The notes beneath the pieces are model-generated. The model had not been told where the DNA came from. It did no database searches and was given only the letters and a program-made list of their open reading frames with translations. DNA of 11,874 bases from Synechococcaceae bacterium WB8_1B_136 (lineage in GTDB: Bacteria > Cyanobacteriota > Cyanobacteriia > PCC-6307 > Cyanobiaceae). The stretch spans positions 1 through 11,874 of the forward strand of contig RGNC01000055.1 in NCBI GenBank assembly GCA_010029175.1, written 5' to 3'. Within the stretch, counting starts at the first letter, position 1. Each line of letters opens with the position of its first letter. This document shows positions 5,765 through 11,874 of the stretch, piece by piece. Made by a program: the position numbers and the translations under genes.

Positions 5765-6085
5765 ATGGACGCCTCCACCAAGCAGCGCATCGAAGAACTC
5801 CTGGCCAGCAGCCCGGTGTTCGTGTTCATGAAGGGCAACAAGCTGATGCCCCAGTGCGGTTTCTCCAACAACGTCGTCCAGATCCTCAATTCCCTGGCGG
5901 TGCCCTTCGAAACCTTCGATGTGCTCTCCGACATGGAGATCCGTCAGGGCATCAAGGAGTTCTCCGAGTGGCCCACCATTCCCCAGGTGTACGTGAACGG
6001 GGAGTTCATCGGCGGCTCCGACATCCTGATCGAGCTGTACAACTCCGGCGAGCTGCGTGAGACCCTGGCCGTGGCTCTGGCCTGA
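5765..6085 (+). CDS. grxD: Monothiol glutaredoxin (CGFS type)
   Basis: This 106-aa single-domain monothiol glutaredoxin carries the CGFS active site at residues 31-34. K23 lies upstream in FMKGNKLMPQ, and WPTIPQVYVNGEFIGGSDI provides the glutathione-binding TIPQ and GGSD segments. CGFS glutaredoxins bind a glutathione-ligated [2Fe-2S] cluster as dimers or with BolA and pass it to target proteins. The length is typical of GrxD / cyanobacterial Grx3. The gene begins four bases after the bolA stop, so the two are almost certainly one operon and probably translationally coupled. The 3' end is convergent with the DUF6761-like gene, 21 bases away; no clear terminator hairpin is visible in that gap. 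Confidence 0.96.
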   Translation: MDASTKQRIEELLASSPVFVFMKGNKLMPQCGFSNNVVQILNSLAVPFETFDVLSDMEIRQGIKEFSEWPTIPQVYVNGEFIGGSDILIELYNSGELRETLAVALA

Positions 6086-6106
6086 GTAGGGGCTGCAGGG
6101 GCGGCT

Positions 6107-6373
6107 TCAGTTGCGTCCGGATTCGTACAGGGTCCTCAGGTCGCCATCCGGACCGATGAAGCTGGAGGGATCGAGGATCCAGCGATCCACCAGCTCCTCG
6201 AGCCGTCGCTGCGACAGGGGATCGAGAATCGTGGTGCGGCGCAGGGCGTGCAGGTAGCCATCGGCATACAGGCGCAGCTCGGCAGTGCTGTGGTAACGGC
6301 TGGCCAGAGACTGGCAGGCGTCACAGAGCGATTGGAAGTGGCGGATGGCGTCGGGGTTCTGCAGGGCCGTCAT
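6107..6373 (-). CDS. DUF6761-like small cyanobacterial protein
   Basis: This 88-aa protein matches my recollection of the cyanobacterial DUF6761 family: an N-terminal PDAIRHFQSLCDACQSL helix, then ELRLYADGYLHALRRTTILD, and QRRLEELVDRWILDPSSF. It looks all-helical and soluble, with no catalytic motif and no known function. I chose the ATG at 6373. The frame stays open to 6895, but the extension is antisense to the response regulator gene and has the low-complexity Gln/His/Gly-rich make-up of a shadow frame. The gene stands alone, convergent with grxD and divergent from the response regulator. No TAnnnT element is found at the usual distance; TATCAG 41 bases upstream is the nearest weak candidate. 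The 93-base spacer to the next gene holds no other obvious structure. Confidence 0.8.
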   Translation of the reverse strand: MTALQNPDAIRHFQSLCDACQSLASRYHSTAELRLYADGYLHALRRTTILDPLSQRRLEELVDRWILDPSSFIGPDGDLRTLYESGRN

Positions 6374-6438
6374 GGCTGGACGGGAGGGGACAGATGGCAA
6401 GGCATCGCCTGATACCACTGTGCCCGGCGAATTGCCGA

Positions 6439-6444
6439 TAGCGT
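6439..6444 (+). promoter_or_regulatory. -10 candidate TAGCGT for the response regulator
   Basis: TAGCGT starts 28 bases before the GTG at 6467. Between them lies a plain GGAG ribosome site. Confidence 0.4.
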
Positions 6445-6456
6445 AGGCAGAAGCAC

Positions 6457-6460
6457 GGAG
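6457..6460 (+). promoter_or_regulatory. Ribosome binding site GGAG deciding the GTG start
   Basis: GGAG ends 6 bases before the GTG at 6467 and supports that start. It is the clearest Shine-Dalgarno match in a window where most genes lack one. Confidence 0.55.
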
Positions 6461-6466
6461 AAGCGG

Positions 6467-7222
6467 GTGGAACGCACCGCCAGTCCCAGTCCCGATGCAG
6501 TGTTCAAGAGGGTTCTGGTGGTTGAGCCGCACCCCACGCTGCGCACGGTGCTGGCCCAGAGACTCCGCCAGGACGGTTACCTCGCTGCCGCTGTGGCCAC
6601 GGCGGCTGAGGCGGTGGGGTTGTGCCAGGAGCAGGCCCCTGATCTGCTGGTGGCTGCAGAGTTGCTGGAGGACACCTCCGCCCTGCGGCTGGCGGCTCAG
6701 TTGCGGGCGCCTGTGATGGTGCTCACCGCGCGCTCCGGCTCGGAGCCGATGGTGGCCCTGCTGGATGCCGGTGCCGACGATGTGCTGCGCAAGCCCTTCG
6801 GGCTGGAGGAACTGGCGGCCCGCTGCCGCTCCTTGCTGCGTCGCAGTGGCAGCGGCCTTCAGGAGCGGGTCTGCGTCGGCCCCCTGGAGGTGCACCTGCT
6901 GTTGCGCCAGGTGACCCTGCGCGATCAGCCCGTGGAGCTCAGCCCCCGCGAATTTGCCCTGCTCTGCGCCCTGCTGATGCCTCCCGGCCTGGTGCGCAGC
7001 CGCAGCGAACTGTTGCGCATGGCCTGGCCCCCCTTCAGTGGTGGACCCCGCTCGGTGGACACCCAGGTGCTCACCCTGCGCCGCAAGCTGGAACAGGCCG
7101 GACTGGGGGACGGGGGCGGCATCGAAACCGTGCGTCAGCAGGGCTATCGCTTCAGCCTCGACACCATCCCGGAGCTGCCGGTCAACCAGCCATCCCTGGT
7201 GGCAAGCCCCACCGCCCCGTAG
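6467..7222 (+). CDS. OmpR/PhoB-type response regulator with degenerate receiver
   Basis: This 251-aa protein has a receiver domain (about 15-125) and a winged-helix DNA-binding domain (about 135-235). The receiver keeps the switch threonine T87 (VLTA) and the LDAGADDVLRKPF block with K109. The acidic pair normally following the first strand is E20-P21 (VLVVEPH), and the phosphoacceptor position in PDLLVAAELLED is A64 instead of Asp. The protein should therefore not be phosphorylated in the usual way and is probably an atypical regulator working by dimerisation, ligand or partner. The output domain is intact: ELSPREFALLCALL, RSRSELL, RSVDTQVLTLRRKLEQAG and ETVRQQGYRF. No histidine kinase gene is nearby. 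Its 3' end overlaps the convergent membrane-protein gene by 41 bases. The target genes cannot be read from the sequence. Confidence 0.92.
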   Translation: MERTASPSPDAVFKRVLVVEPHPTLRTVLAQRLRQDGYLAAAVATAAEAVGLCQEQAPDLLVAAELLEDTSALRLAAQLRAPVMVLTARSGSEPMVALLDAGADDVLRKPFGLEELAARCRSLLRRSGSGLQERVCVGPLEVHLLLRQVTLRDQPVELSPREFALLCALLMPPGLVRSRSELLRMAWPPFSGGPRSVDTQVLTLRRKLEQAGLGDGGGIETVRQQGYRFSLDTIPELPVNQPSLVASPTAP

Positions 7223-7754
7223 CCACGGCCCAGGCCGCTGTGCACTCTCCGGCCAGCATCAGGGTCGTCAGGGCCGCCAGCAGCTGGTAAGTCCAGGCGG
7301 GGCTGATGCGGTCGATGCTGCGGGTGTCGATGCCGCTGGCCTGCGCGAAGCGCGCCAGAAAGTGGGGAAAGTTCTGCACCCGCTGCGGCAGCAGCTGGGC
7401 CCTGGTGGCCGTGCGCACGTAGAACACGCGGCCCCCCTGGCTGGTGGCCACAGGGGTGAGGCCGGTGATGGCGCTCCAGGGGAGCTGCCAACCGCGCTGC
7501 AGCAGCCAGGCACACCAGAGCGGATGACCCACCTGAATTCCCGCGTCGCTGACGACCACCCGCTCGCTGGTGAGGGCCAGCACCACGACCAACCCGATCG
7601 GCAGGGCCAGCAGCAGGGCCGGCCGAAGATTCGCCGGAGCCAGGGCTGGCAGCGGCAGCACCAGGGCCAGGTAAAGGCCGATCAGGGTGCCGCGGATCAG
7701 AGGGGCCATCGGATACACGTCCTCTGCCGCGGGGAGGGCCAGGGCACGGTTCAT
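7182..7754 (-). CDS. Three-helix membrane protein with possible PH-like core
   Basis: This 190-aa protein has hydrophobic segments at about 18-38, 44-62 and 155-178. The roughly 90 residues between the second and third (ERVVVSDAGIQVGHPLW, then WQLPWSAITGLTPV, then RVFYVRT) read as alternating beta strands, with an LPWSAITGL strand-turn typical of bacterial PH-like domains, so that fold is my inference. The family is not recognised and no catalytic motif is seen. The ATG at 7754 overlaps the stop of the preceding 102-aa gene (TCAT at 7751-7754), and GAGG precedes it by four bases, so translation is likely coupled. M16 is an alternative later start. The last 41 bases lie opposite the response regulator's C-terminal codons. 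Confidence 0.78.
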   Translation of the reverse strand: MNRALALPAAEDVYPMAPLIRGTLIGLYLALVLPLPALAPANLRPALLLALPIGLVVVLALTSERVVVSDAGIQVGHPLWCAWLLQRGWQLPWSAITGLTPVATSQGGRVFYVRTATRAQLLPQRVQNFPHFLARFAQASGIDTRSIDRISPAWTYQLLAALTTLMLAGECTAAWAVATGRWGLPPGMAG

Positions 7755-8059
7755 CGATCCTCGGCAGACCCTGGGAGCGGTTCGATCAGCGCGGGGGGCT
7801 GGTACCGGCCGGTGAACACCTCCTGCTCGCGACCTTTCCAGAACTCACCCAGGCGCATCAGGTCGGCATGGGCCTCCTGCAGCCGGTCCATGAAATCCTG
7901 CGGATCCATGGATTCCTTGGCCTCCTTCAGCTTGGTGAGCCGCAGCAGCTGCAGCATCCACGGCTTGCTGAGTTCCCCCCGCTGCTCCAGGTAGCGGGCC
8001 AGTTGCTGGGAGTTGAGTTCAGGGGAATCGGGATGGGCAGGGCTGGAACCAGCGCTCAT
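7751..8059 (-). CDS. Conserved-type 102-aa soluble protein of unknown function
   Basis: This 102-aa protein is charged, helical and without signal peptide or membrane segment. The central part, LARYLEQRGELSKPWMLQLL followed by RLTKLKEAKESMDPQDFMDR and LQEAHADLMRLGEFWKGREQE, is dense in conserved-looking residues and suggests a helical bundle or a protein-binding module. I do not recognise a named family. I chose the ATG at 8059 (MSAGSSP). A GTG at 8101 would add 14 residues, but it lies beyond the TAGCAT promoter candidate and looks unlikely. It is the first gene of a two-gene unit with the membrane protein, sharing ATGA, which suggests the two products work together, perhaps as a membrane anchor and a soluble partner. 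Confidence 0.8.
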   Translation of the reverse strand: MSAGSSPAHPDSPELNSQQLARYLEQRGELSKPWMLQLLRLTKLKEAKESMDPQDFMDRLQEAHADLMRLGEFWKGREQEVFTGRYQPPALIEPLPGSAEDR

Positions 8060-8081
8060 GGCCAGAAGCCGATGGCGCTCG

Positions 8082-8087
8082 ATGCTA
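8082..8087 (-). promoter_or_regulatory. -10 candidate TAGCAT for the 102-aa / membrane-protein operon
   Basis: TAGCAT (minus strand) starts 28 bases before the ATG at 8059, in the 119-base divergent spacer shared with the glutamate decarboxylase gene. Confidence 0.42.
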
Positions 8088-8147
8088 TGGAATCCGCACA
8101 CCTCACTGTTGATGCCGGCTGTGGTGGGAGTCAGCGCCAGATCCGCC

Positions 8148-8153
8148 TAGGTT
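8148..8153 (+). promoter_or_regulatory. -10 candidate TAGGTT for the gad-marC unit
   Basis: TAGGTT starts 31 bases before the GTG at 8179. A GGATGG at 8165-8170 may serve as a weak ribosome site. Confidence 0.42.
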
Positions 8154-8178
8154 GTGCGCCGATCGGATGGTCTGAACG

Positions 8179-9576
8179 GTGAATCCACGCCAGCGCTCCA
8201 CCCTGCTCGACACCGACTCCCGCCTGGGCCATCGGCTGCAGCTGCGCCGGACCGCGGGCCAGGTGCCTCGCCATCGACTCGGGGAGCAGGGGCTGCAGGC
8301 GGATCTGGCCTATCAGCTGGTGCACGACCACCTGATGCTCGATGGCAATGCCCGCCTCAATCTGGCCACCTTTGTTGGCACCTGGATGGAGCCGGAAGCA
8401 CTGCAGCTGATGCAGGAGTGCGCCGAGAAGAACATGATCGATAAGGATGAATACCCCCAGACGGCGGAGTTGGAGGAACGCTGTCTGCGCATCCTGGCTG
8501 ATCTCTGGAATGCTGAAGATCCCGATGCCGCCGTTGGCACCTCCACCACCGGCTCCAGCGAAGGCTGCATGTTGGGGGGCATGGTGCTCAAGTGGCATTG
8601 GCGCCAACGCCGGCGTGCCCAGGACCTGGATGATCGCCGGCCCAATCTGGTGATGGGCACCAACACCCAGATCTGCTGGGACAAGTTCTGCGCCTACTTC
8701 GATGTGGAGCCGCGGATGGTGCCGATCACCCCCGAGCGCCTGCATCTCACCGGCGCGGAGGCCGCTGCCCGCTGTGATGAGAACACCATCGGCGTTGTGG
8801 GCGTGCTGGGCAGCACGTTTGATGGCAGCTATGAGCCGATTGCTGAGATGCAGGCCTGCCTCGATCAATTGCAGGAGCGCACCGGGCTGGATGTGCCGAT
8901 CCATGTGGATGCCGCCTCCGGTGGATTTGTGGCACCGTTCAATTCGCCTGAGCTGGTGTGGGATTTCCGCCTGCCACGGGTGAAGTCGATCAACACCAGC
9001 GGCCACAAATACGGTGGCGTTCTGCCTGGCGTCGGCTGGGTGTTGTGGCGGGAGCAGGCGGCGCTGCCGGAGGAACTGCGCTTCAACGTCAACTACCTCG
9101 GGGGCGAGATGCCCACCATCGGCATGAACTTTTCACGGCCGGGTGCGCAGGTGGTGGCGCAGTATTTCAACTTCGTGCATCTGGGCCGCGAAGGCTATCG
9201 CCAGCGCATGGCCAGCCTGGAGTCGATTGCCTGTTGCCTCGCCGATGCCATGGCGGAGATGCCTCCGTTGCGATTGCTCAGCCATCCCCGCGGCCAGTTG
9301 CCGGTGTTTGCGGTGACCCTGGATCCGGCCGTCTCCAACTGGACGGTGTTTCAGCTCTCAGAGCGGCTGCGTAGCCGGGGTTGGCTGGTGCCGGCCTACA
9401 CCCTGCCGGCCAGCTGTGAACAGATCGCTGTGCTGCGTTTCGTGCTTCGGGCCGGTTTCACCCGCGACATGGCCGATCAGCTGCTGGAGGATGTGGCGCG
9501 GGCGGTGGATTGGTTCCAGCGTTTGCCGTCGCCGATGCCCGAACCGGTTGGCAGCGAACAGAGTTTCCACCACTGA
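8179..9576 (+). CDS. gadB: Glutamate decarboxylase (GadA/GadB type)
   Basis: This PLP enzyme removes CO2 from L-glutamate to give GABA, consuming a proton. Its 465 aa match E. coli GadB (466) along the whole length: DGNARLNLATF (55-65), IDKDEYPQTA (87-96), GTSTTGSSEGCMLGG (120-134), HVDAASGGFVAPF (242-254), WDFRLPRVKS (261-270) with SGHKYGG after it, and EELRFNVNYLGGEMPT from about 298. K277 in SGHK is the PLP lysine (K276 in E. coli). The C-terminus QSFHH resembles E. coli NSFKHT, whose H465 caps the active site at neutral pH. In cyanobacteria GABA can feed the GABA shunt of the TCA cycle. The GTG start at 8179 aligns with the E. coli N-terminus. marC follows after 14 bases. Confidence 0.96.
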   Translation: MNPRQRSTLLDTDSRLGHRLQLRRTAGQVPRHRLGEQGLQADLAYQLVHDHLMLDGNARLNLATFVGTWMEPEALQLMQECAEKNMIDKDEYPQTAELEERCLRILADLWNAEDPDAAVGTSTTGSSEGCMLGGMVLKWHWRQRRRAQDLDDRRPNLVMGTNTQICWDKFCAYFDVEPRMVPITPERLHLTGAEAAARCDENTIGVVGVLGSTFDGSYEPIAEMQACLDQLQERTGLDVPIHVDAASGGFVAPFNSPELVWDFRLPRVKSINTSGHKYGGVLPGVGWVLWREQAALPEELRFNVNYLGGEMPTIGMNFSRPGAQVVAQYFNFVHLGREGYRQRMASLESIACCLADAMAEMPPLRLLSHPRGQLPVFAVTLDPAVSNWTVFQLSERLRSRGWLVPAYTLPASCEQIAVLRFVLRAGFTRDMADQLLEDVARAVDWFQRLPSPMPEPVGSEQSFHH

Positions 9577-9590
9577 GGCGGCAGCGAGTG

Positions 9591-10250
9591 ATGGATGTTG
9601 CTTCGTTTCAGCACTACCTGATCGGTCTGCTGGCCATCGGCAACAACGTGTCTGCGTTGGGAGCATTCCTGATGCAAACCAAGGATCTGCCGCGCGCCAA
9701 GGTTCGGCGGCTGATCCTGGTCACCAGTGGTGCCTGCCTGGGGATGCTGCTGCTGTTCATGCTGGTGGGTACGGCCGTGCTCGATTTCTTCGGCATTTCC
9801 ATCAGCGCCTTTCAGATCGCCGGCGGGCTGCTGCTCGGTGGCGTCGGGCTCGACATGATGAAGGCGCGCCAGCCCAATGACGTGCCCTTGAAGGCTGTGG
9901 ATCACACCCAGACCCTCAGCCCGCAGCCCAATGATGCCCAGCTCTATTCCACGGCGGTGGTGCCAATCGCCATTCCGCTCACCGTTGGTGCCGGCACCTT
10001 TTCAGCGGTGATTCTGTTTGCCGACCTGGCCAATCGCTCCGGTAACGGACTAAATCTTTTCGTGGCCATTGTGGGCTTGGTGTTGTTGAACTACCTGGTG
10101 TTCTTCTTCAGTGCGCGCATTGTGAAGTTCGCCGGTGATGTGGGCCTCAGCGTATTCATCAAGATCATGGGGTTGTTTACCCTCTCCATTGGCGTGGAGT
10201 TCATCGTGCGCGGCCTCAGTGCCATCTACCTGCGTCTGCGCACGGGCTGA
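9591..10250 (+). CDS. MarC-family integral membrane protein
   Basis: This 219-aa protein has about six hydrophobic segments and MarC/YchE family blocks: FGISISAFQIAGGLLLGGVG (67-86), VVPIAIPLTVGAGTFSAVI (123-141) and IKIMGLFTLSIGVEFIVRGL (190-209). MarC proteins are inner-membrane proteins of unclear transport function; the old multidrug-resistance link is not well supported. The usual NP of the first segment is NN here (N18-N19), and the usual PG of the mid-protein repeat is AG. I chose the ATG at 9591. A frame open from 9510 would overlap gad and add a non-hydrophobic extension, and GTG 9588 is adjacent. The 14-base gap puts it in one unit with gad, so GABA/glutamate or stress-linked transport is a possible but unproven role. 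It is convergent with crtH. Confidence 0.9.
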   Translation: MDVASFQHYLIGLLAIGNNVSALGAFLMQTKDLPRAKVRRLILVTSGACLGMLLLFMLVGTAVLDFFGISISAFQIAGGLLLGGVGLDMMKARQPNDVPLKAVDHTQTLSPQPNDAQLYSTAVVPIAIPLTVGAGTFSAVILFADLANRSGNGLNLFVAIVGLVLLNYLVFFFSARIVKFAGDVGLSVFIKIMGLFTLSIGVEFIVRGLSAIYLRLRTG

Positions 10251-10261
10251 CCAGGGTCAGC
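10246..10261. terminator. Hairpin between convergent marC and crtH
   Basis: GCTGACC and GGTCAGC form a perfect inverted repeat around AG (realistically a 6-base stem with a 4-base loop). It fills the 12-base gap and includes the marC stop codon. There is no T-run, so the terminator role is only suggested by position. Confidence 0.35.
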
Positions 10262-10262
10262 G

Positions 10263-11804
10263 TCAAGCCGGCAGGGCCCAGGGGTTGAGGCCCAGGTCGG
10301 CGCCGATGCGGTGGGCGCAGGCAAAGCCACTGAAGGCCACCGCATTCAGTCCCTGGCCGGGGAAGCAGGAATCCCCCACGCAGTAGAGGCCCTGGAGGCC
10401 GGTGCGGTTGAACGGCATCGGCAGCAGGCCCGGCAGGCGCATTGCCGGGATCGGGCCGTAGCTGCCGCCCATGCGGCCGAGGAAGCGGCGGTGGCTGCGG
10501 GGGGTGCCCACCTCCCGGTGGCGGATGGCGCCCGCCAGGCCCGGCAGGATCGCCTCCAGGCGCTGGATCAGGCGATCGGCATCGGCCTGCTTCTTGGCTC
10601 GGTAGGCGCTGGGGCTGAGCTGGGTCCAGTGCTCCATGGCGCTGGGGGTGAAGGTGTGCAGGATGTGGCGCCCCTCCGGGGCCAGGCTCGGGTCGAGCAG
10701 GGTCGGCATCGACACGAACACCACCCCCTGTTCCGCCTCCAGCTCCTGCCAGTTCTCCAGCAGCAGGTGGTGGCAGTGGAAGCCCTGCGGCACCACGGCG
10801 GCATCGATGCCCAGGTGCAGCGAGAGAAACGACGGCGAGGGCCGGTAGCGCCGCCGCCAGGTGGTTTCGGCCCTGGGGGTGTGGGCGGCATCCACCAGTC
10901 CGCCGAAGGTGTCCCAGCGGGTGGCATTGCTCACCACCCGGCGTGCCCTGATCTGCTCCCCGCTGGCCAGCTCGACACCCACGGCGCGCGCCGATGGACC
11001 GTCGCCCTCGAGCAGCACCTTGGTGACGCGGCTGCGGTAGCGAATGGCGCCACCATGGCGCTCAAGCCCGCCCACCAGCTTGCGGGCGATGACGCCAACG
11101 CCTCCCCTCGGGTAGTTGATGCCGCCGGCATGGCGATCGGAGAACACCATCCCCGCGTTGATCATCGGCGTGCGGTCGGCGGGCATCACGCTCCAGCAGA
11201 AGCACTCCATGTCGATGAAGCGCAGCAGCTGCTGATCGCGGATGTGCTTGCGGGCCACATCACCCACGTTCACCGGCAGCCAGCGGGCCAGCCCCAGGCA
11301 GGCCAGCGGTGCCCGGAAGAACACCTTGGCCAGGTAGGCGGGGTCCTCGAGCGACAGCAGGGGCATCGCATCGAGGCAGTTGAACACCTGCCAGCAGGTG
11401 TCGTAGAAGGTGCGAATGCCCTTGGCTTCGTGGGGAAACAGGGCACTCAGCCGCGCCACGAAGCTGTCGTAGTCGCGATCCACCGCCACGTTCAGACCGC
11501 CCGGCAGGTGGTATTCGAGCTGGGCCGGGTCGGGGATGGTGTCGCAGTGCTCGCCCACATCGGCCAGGGCGCGGGTGAGCAGGTTGGTGTGGCCCTTGGT
11601 GCCGAAGCCGAAGATCATCGAGGCGCCCACATCGAAGGTGTAGCCCTCGCGCCGGAAGCTGCCGCCCGAGCCGCCCGGGATCAGGTAGCGCTCCAGCACC
11701 AGGGTGCGGGCCCCTTTGGCCGCCAGCTGCGAGGCGGTCACCAGGCCGCCGATGCCGCTGCCGATGACAATCACGTCCCAGTCGGAGGCAGGGCTGGCGG
11801 TCAC
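10263..11804 (-). CDS. crtH: Carotene cis-trans isomerase (CRTISO)
   Basis: This 513-aa FAD-dependent enzyme of the phytoene desaturase superfamily most closely resembles CRTISO/CrtH, which converts poly-cis lycopene (prolycopene) to all-trans lycopene at the thylakoid or plasma membrane. It has the dinucleotide fold VIGSGIGGLVTASQLAAKG (13-31) with the ribose-binding E38, then GGSGGSFRREGYTFDVGASM near 44-63, the NYPRGGVGVIARKLV block near 235, and the C-terminal FAD motif GLYCVGDSCFPGQGLN (about 472-487). The length fits CrtH. Related desaturases such as CrtP and CrtQ lack the GGS...FDVGASM context, so CrtH is the best call. The GTG at 11804 starts just before the fold, and TAGGGT lies 30 bases upstream. 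The nearest neighbour, marC, is convergent. Confidence 0.92.
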   Translation of the reverse strand: MTASPASDWDVIVIGSGIGGLVTASQLAAKGARTLVLERYLIPGGSGGSFRREGYTFDVGASMIFGFGTKGHTNLLTRALADVGEHCDTIPDPAQLEYHLPGGLNVAVDRDYDSFVARLSALFPHEAKGIRTFYDTCWQVFNCLDAMPLLSLEDPAYLAKVFFRAPLACLGLARWLPVNVGDVARKHIRDQQLLRFIDMECFCWSVMPADRTPMINAGMVFSDRHAGGINYPRGGVGVIARKLVGGLERHGGAIRYRSRVTKVLLEGDGPSARAVGVELASGEQIRARRVVSNATRWDTFGGLVDAAHTPRAETTWRRRYRPSPSFLSLHLGIDAAVVPQGFHCHHLLLENWQELEAEQGVVFVSMPTLLDPSLAPEGRHILHTFTPSAMEHWTQLSPSAYRAKKQADADRLIQRLEAILPGLAGAIRHREVGTPRSHRRFLGRMGGSYGPIPAMRLPGLLPMPFNRTGLQGLYCVGDSCFPGQGLNAVAFSGFACAHRIGADLGLNPWALPA

Positions 11805-11828
11805 CGGCGGGCTGTGCGATCTGGGGCG

Positions 11829-11834
11829 ACCCTA
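11829..11834 (-). promoter_or_regulatory. -10 candidate TAGGGT for crtH
   Basis: TAGGGT lies in TTCTAGGGTCG (minus strand, 11837-11827) and begins 30 bases before the GTG at 11804. The rest of the sequence to the right edge (to 11874) holds nothing else I recognise. Confidence 0.45.
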
Positions 11835-11874
11835 GAAGCCGGCGGCGGCGCCTGGAACCGTTCAGTCCGCCGCC

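Noticed and set aside
6374..6895. N-terminal extension of the DUF6761-like frame to 262 codons
   Set aside because: The added part is antisense to the response regulator gene and low in complexity; the 88-aa form matches the expected family size.
8060..8101. GTG start adding 14 residues to the 102-aa protein
   Set aside because: It lies upstream of the TAGCAT promoter candidate, and the ATG at 8059 fits the common spacing.
8131..9006. 291-codon minus-strand frame opposite gad
   Set aside because: Translation has no recognisable motif and a shadow-frame composition; gad is certain on the other strand.
9510..9590. Earlier start for MarC inside gad
   Set aside because: The extra residues are polar and unlike MarC N-termini; ATG 9591 begins directly at the first hydrophobic helix.

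Overview
The window is very GC-rich, gene-dense bacterial DNA. It carries cyanobacterial marker genes: ycf54 (chlorophyll cyclase factor), crtH (carotene cis-trans isomerase) and a DUF6761-type small protein. Together with recC, this points to an alpha-cyanobacterium of the Cyanobium / Synechococcus subcluster 5.2 type. That placement is an inference from gene content and base composition; no rRNA is present.

Layout from left to right. The N-terminal half of recC (minus) runs off the left edge and is preceded in the same transcription unit by a PPP-type metallophosphoesterase (minus). A divergent promoter region follows, then a small Nif11-like protein (plus). This is convergent with a two-gene minus operon, pdxJ-ycf54, whose genes overlap by ATGA. 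After a 190-base divergent spacer come a PlsC-type acyltransferase, an exported helical protein, and the bolA-grxD pair (all plus). A DUF6761-like gene (minus) faces grxD. It is divergent from an OmpR-type response regulator whose receiver lacks the phosphoacceptor aspartate (plus). The regulator's 3' end overlaps the tail of a two-gene minus operon: a 102-aa cyanobacterial protein followed by a three-helix membrane protein. Divergent from that operon is a glutamate decarboxylase gene (plus), closely followed by a MarC-family membrane protein gene (plus). crtH (minus) closes the window, convergent with marC.

Functional themes are DNA repair (RecC), PLP supply and use (PdxJ, glutamate decarboxylase), pigment synthesis (Ycf54, CrtH), Fe-S/redox handling (BolA with CGFS glutaredoxin), lipid synthesis (PlsC) and signalling (phosphatase, atypical response regulator). 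No mobile element, CRISPR array, tRNA or rRNA was seen, and no gene-free stretch exceeds 300 bases. This looks like a core chromosomal segment. I found no convincing large undescribed system. The items most worth a second look are the aspartate-less response regulator, the gad-marC pair with an E. coli-like C-terminal histidine latch, a recurring TAnnnT element 28-32 bases before most start codons, and an 11-base-period direct repeat resembling a Pho box.
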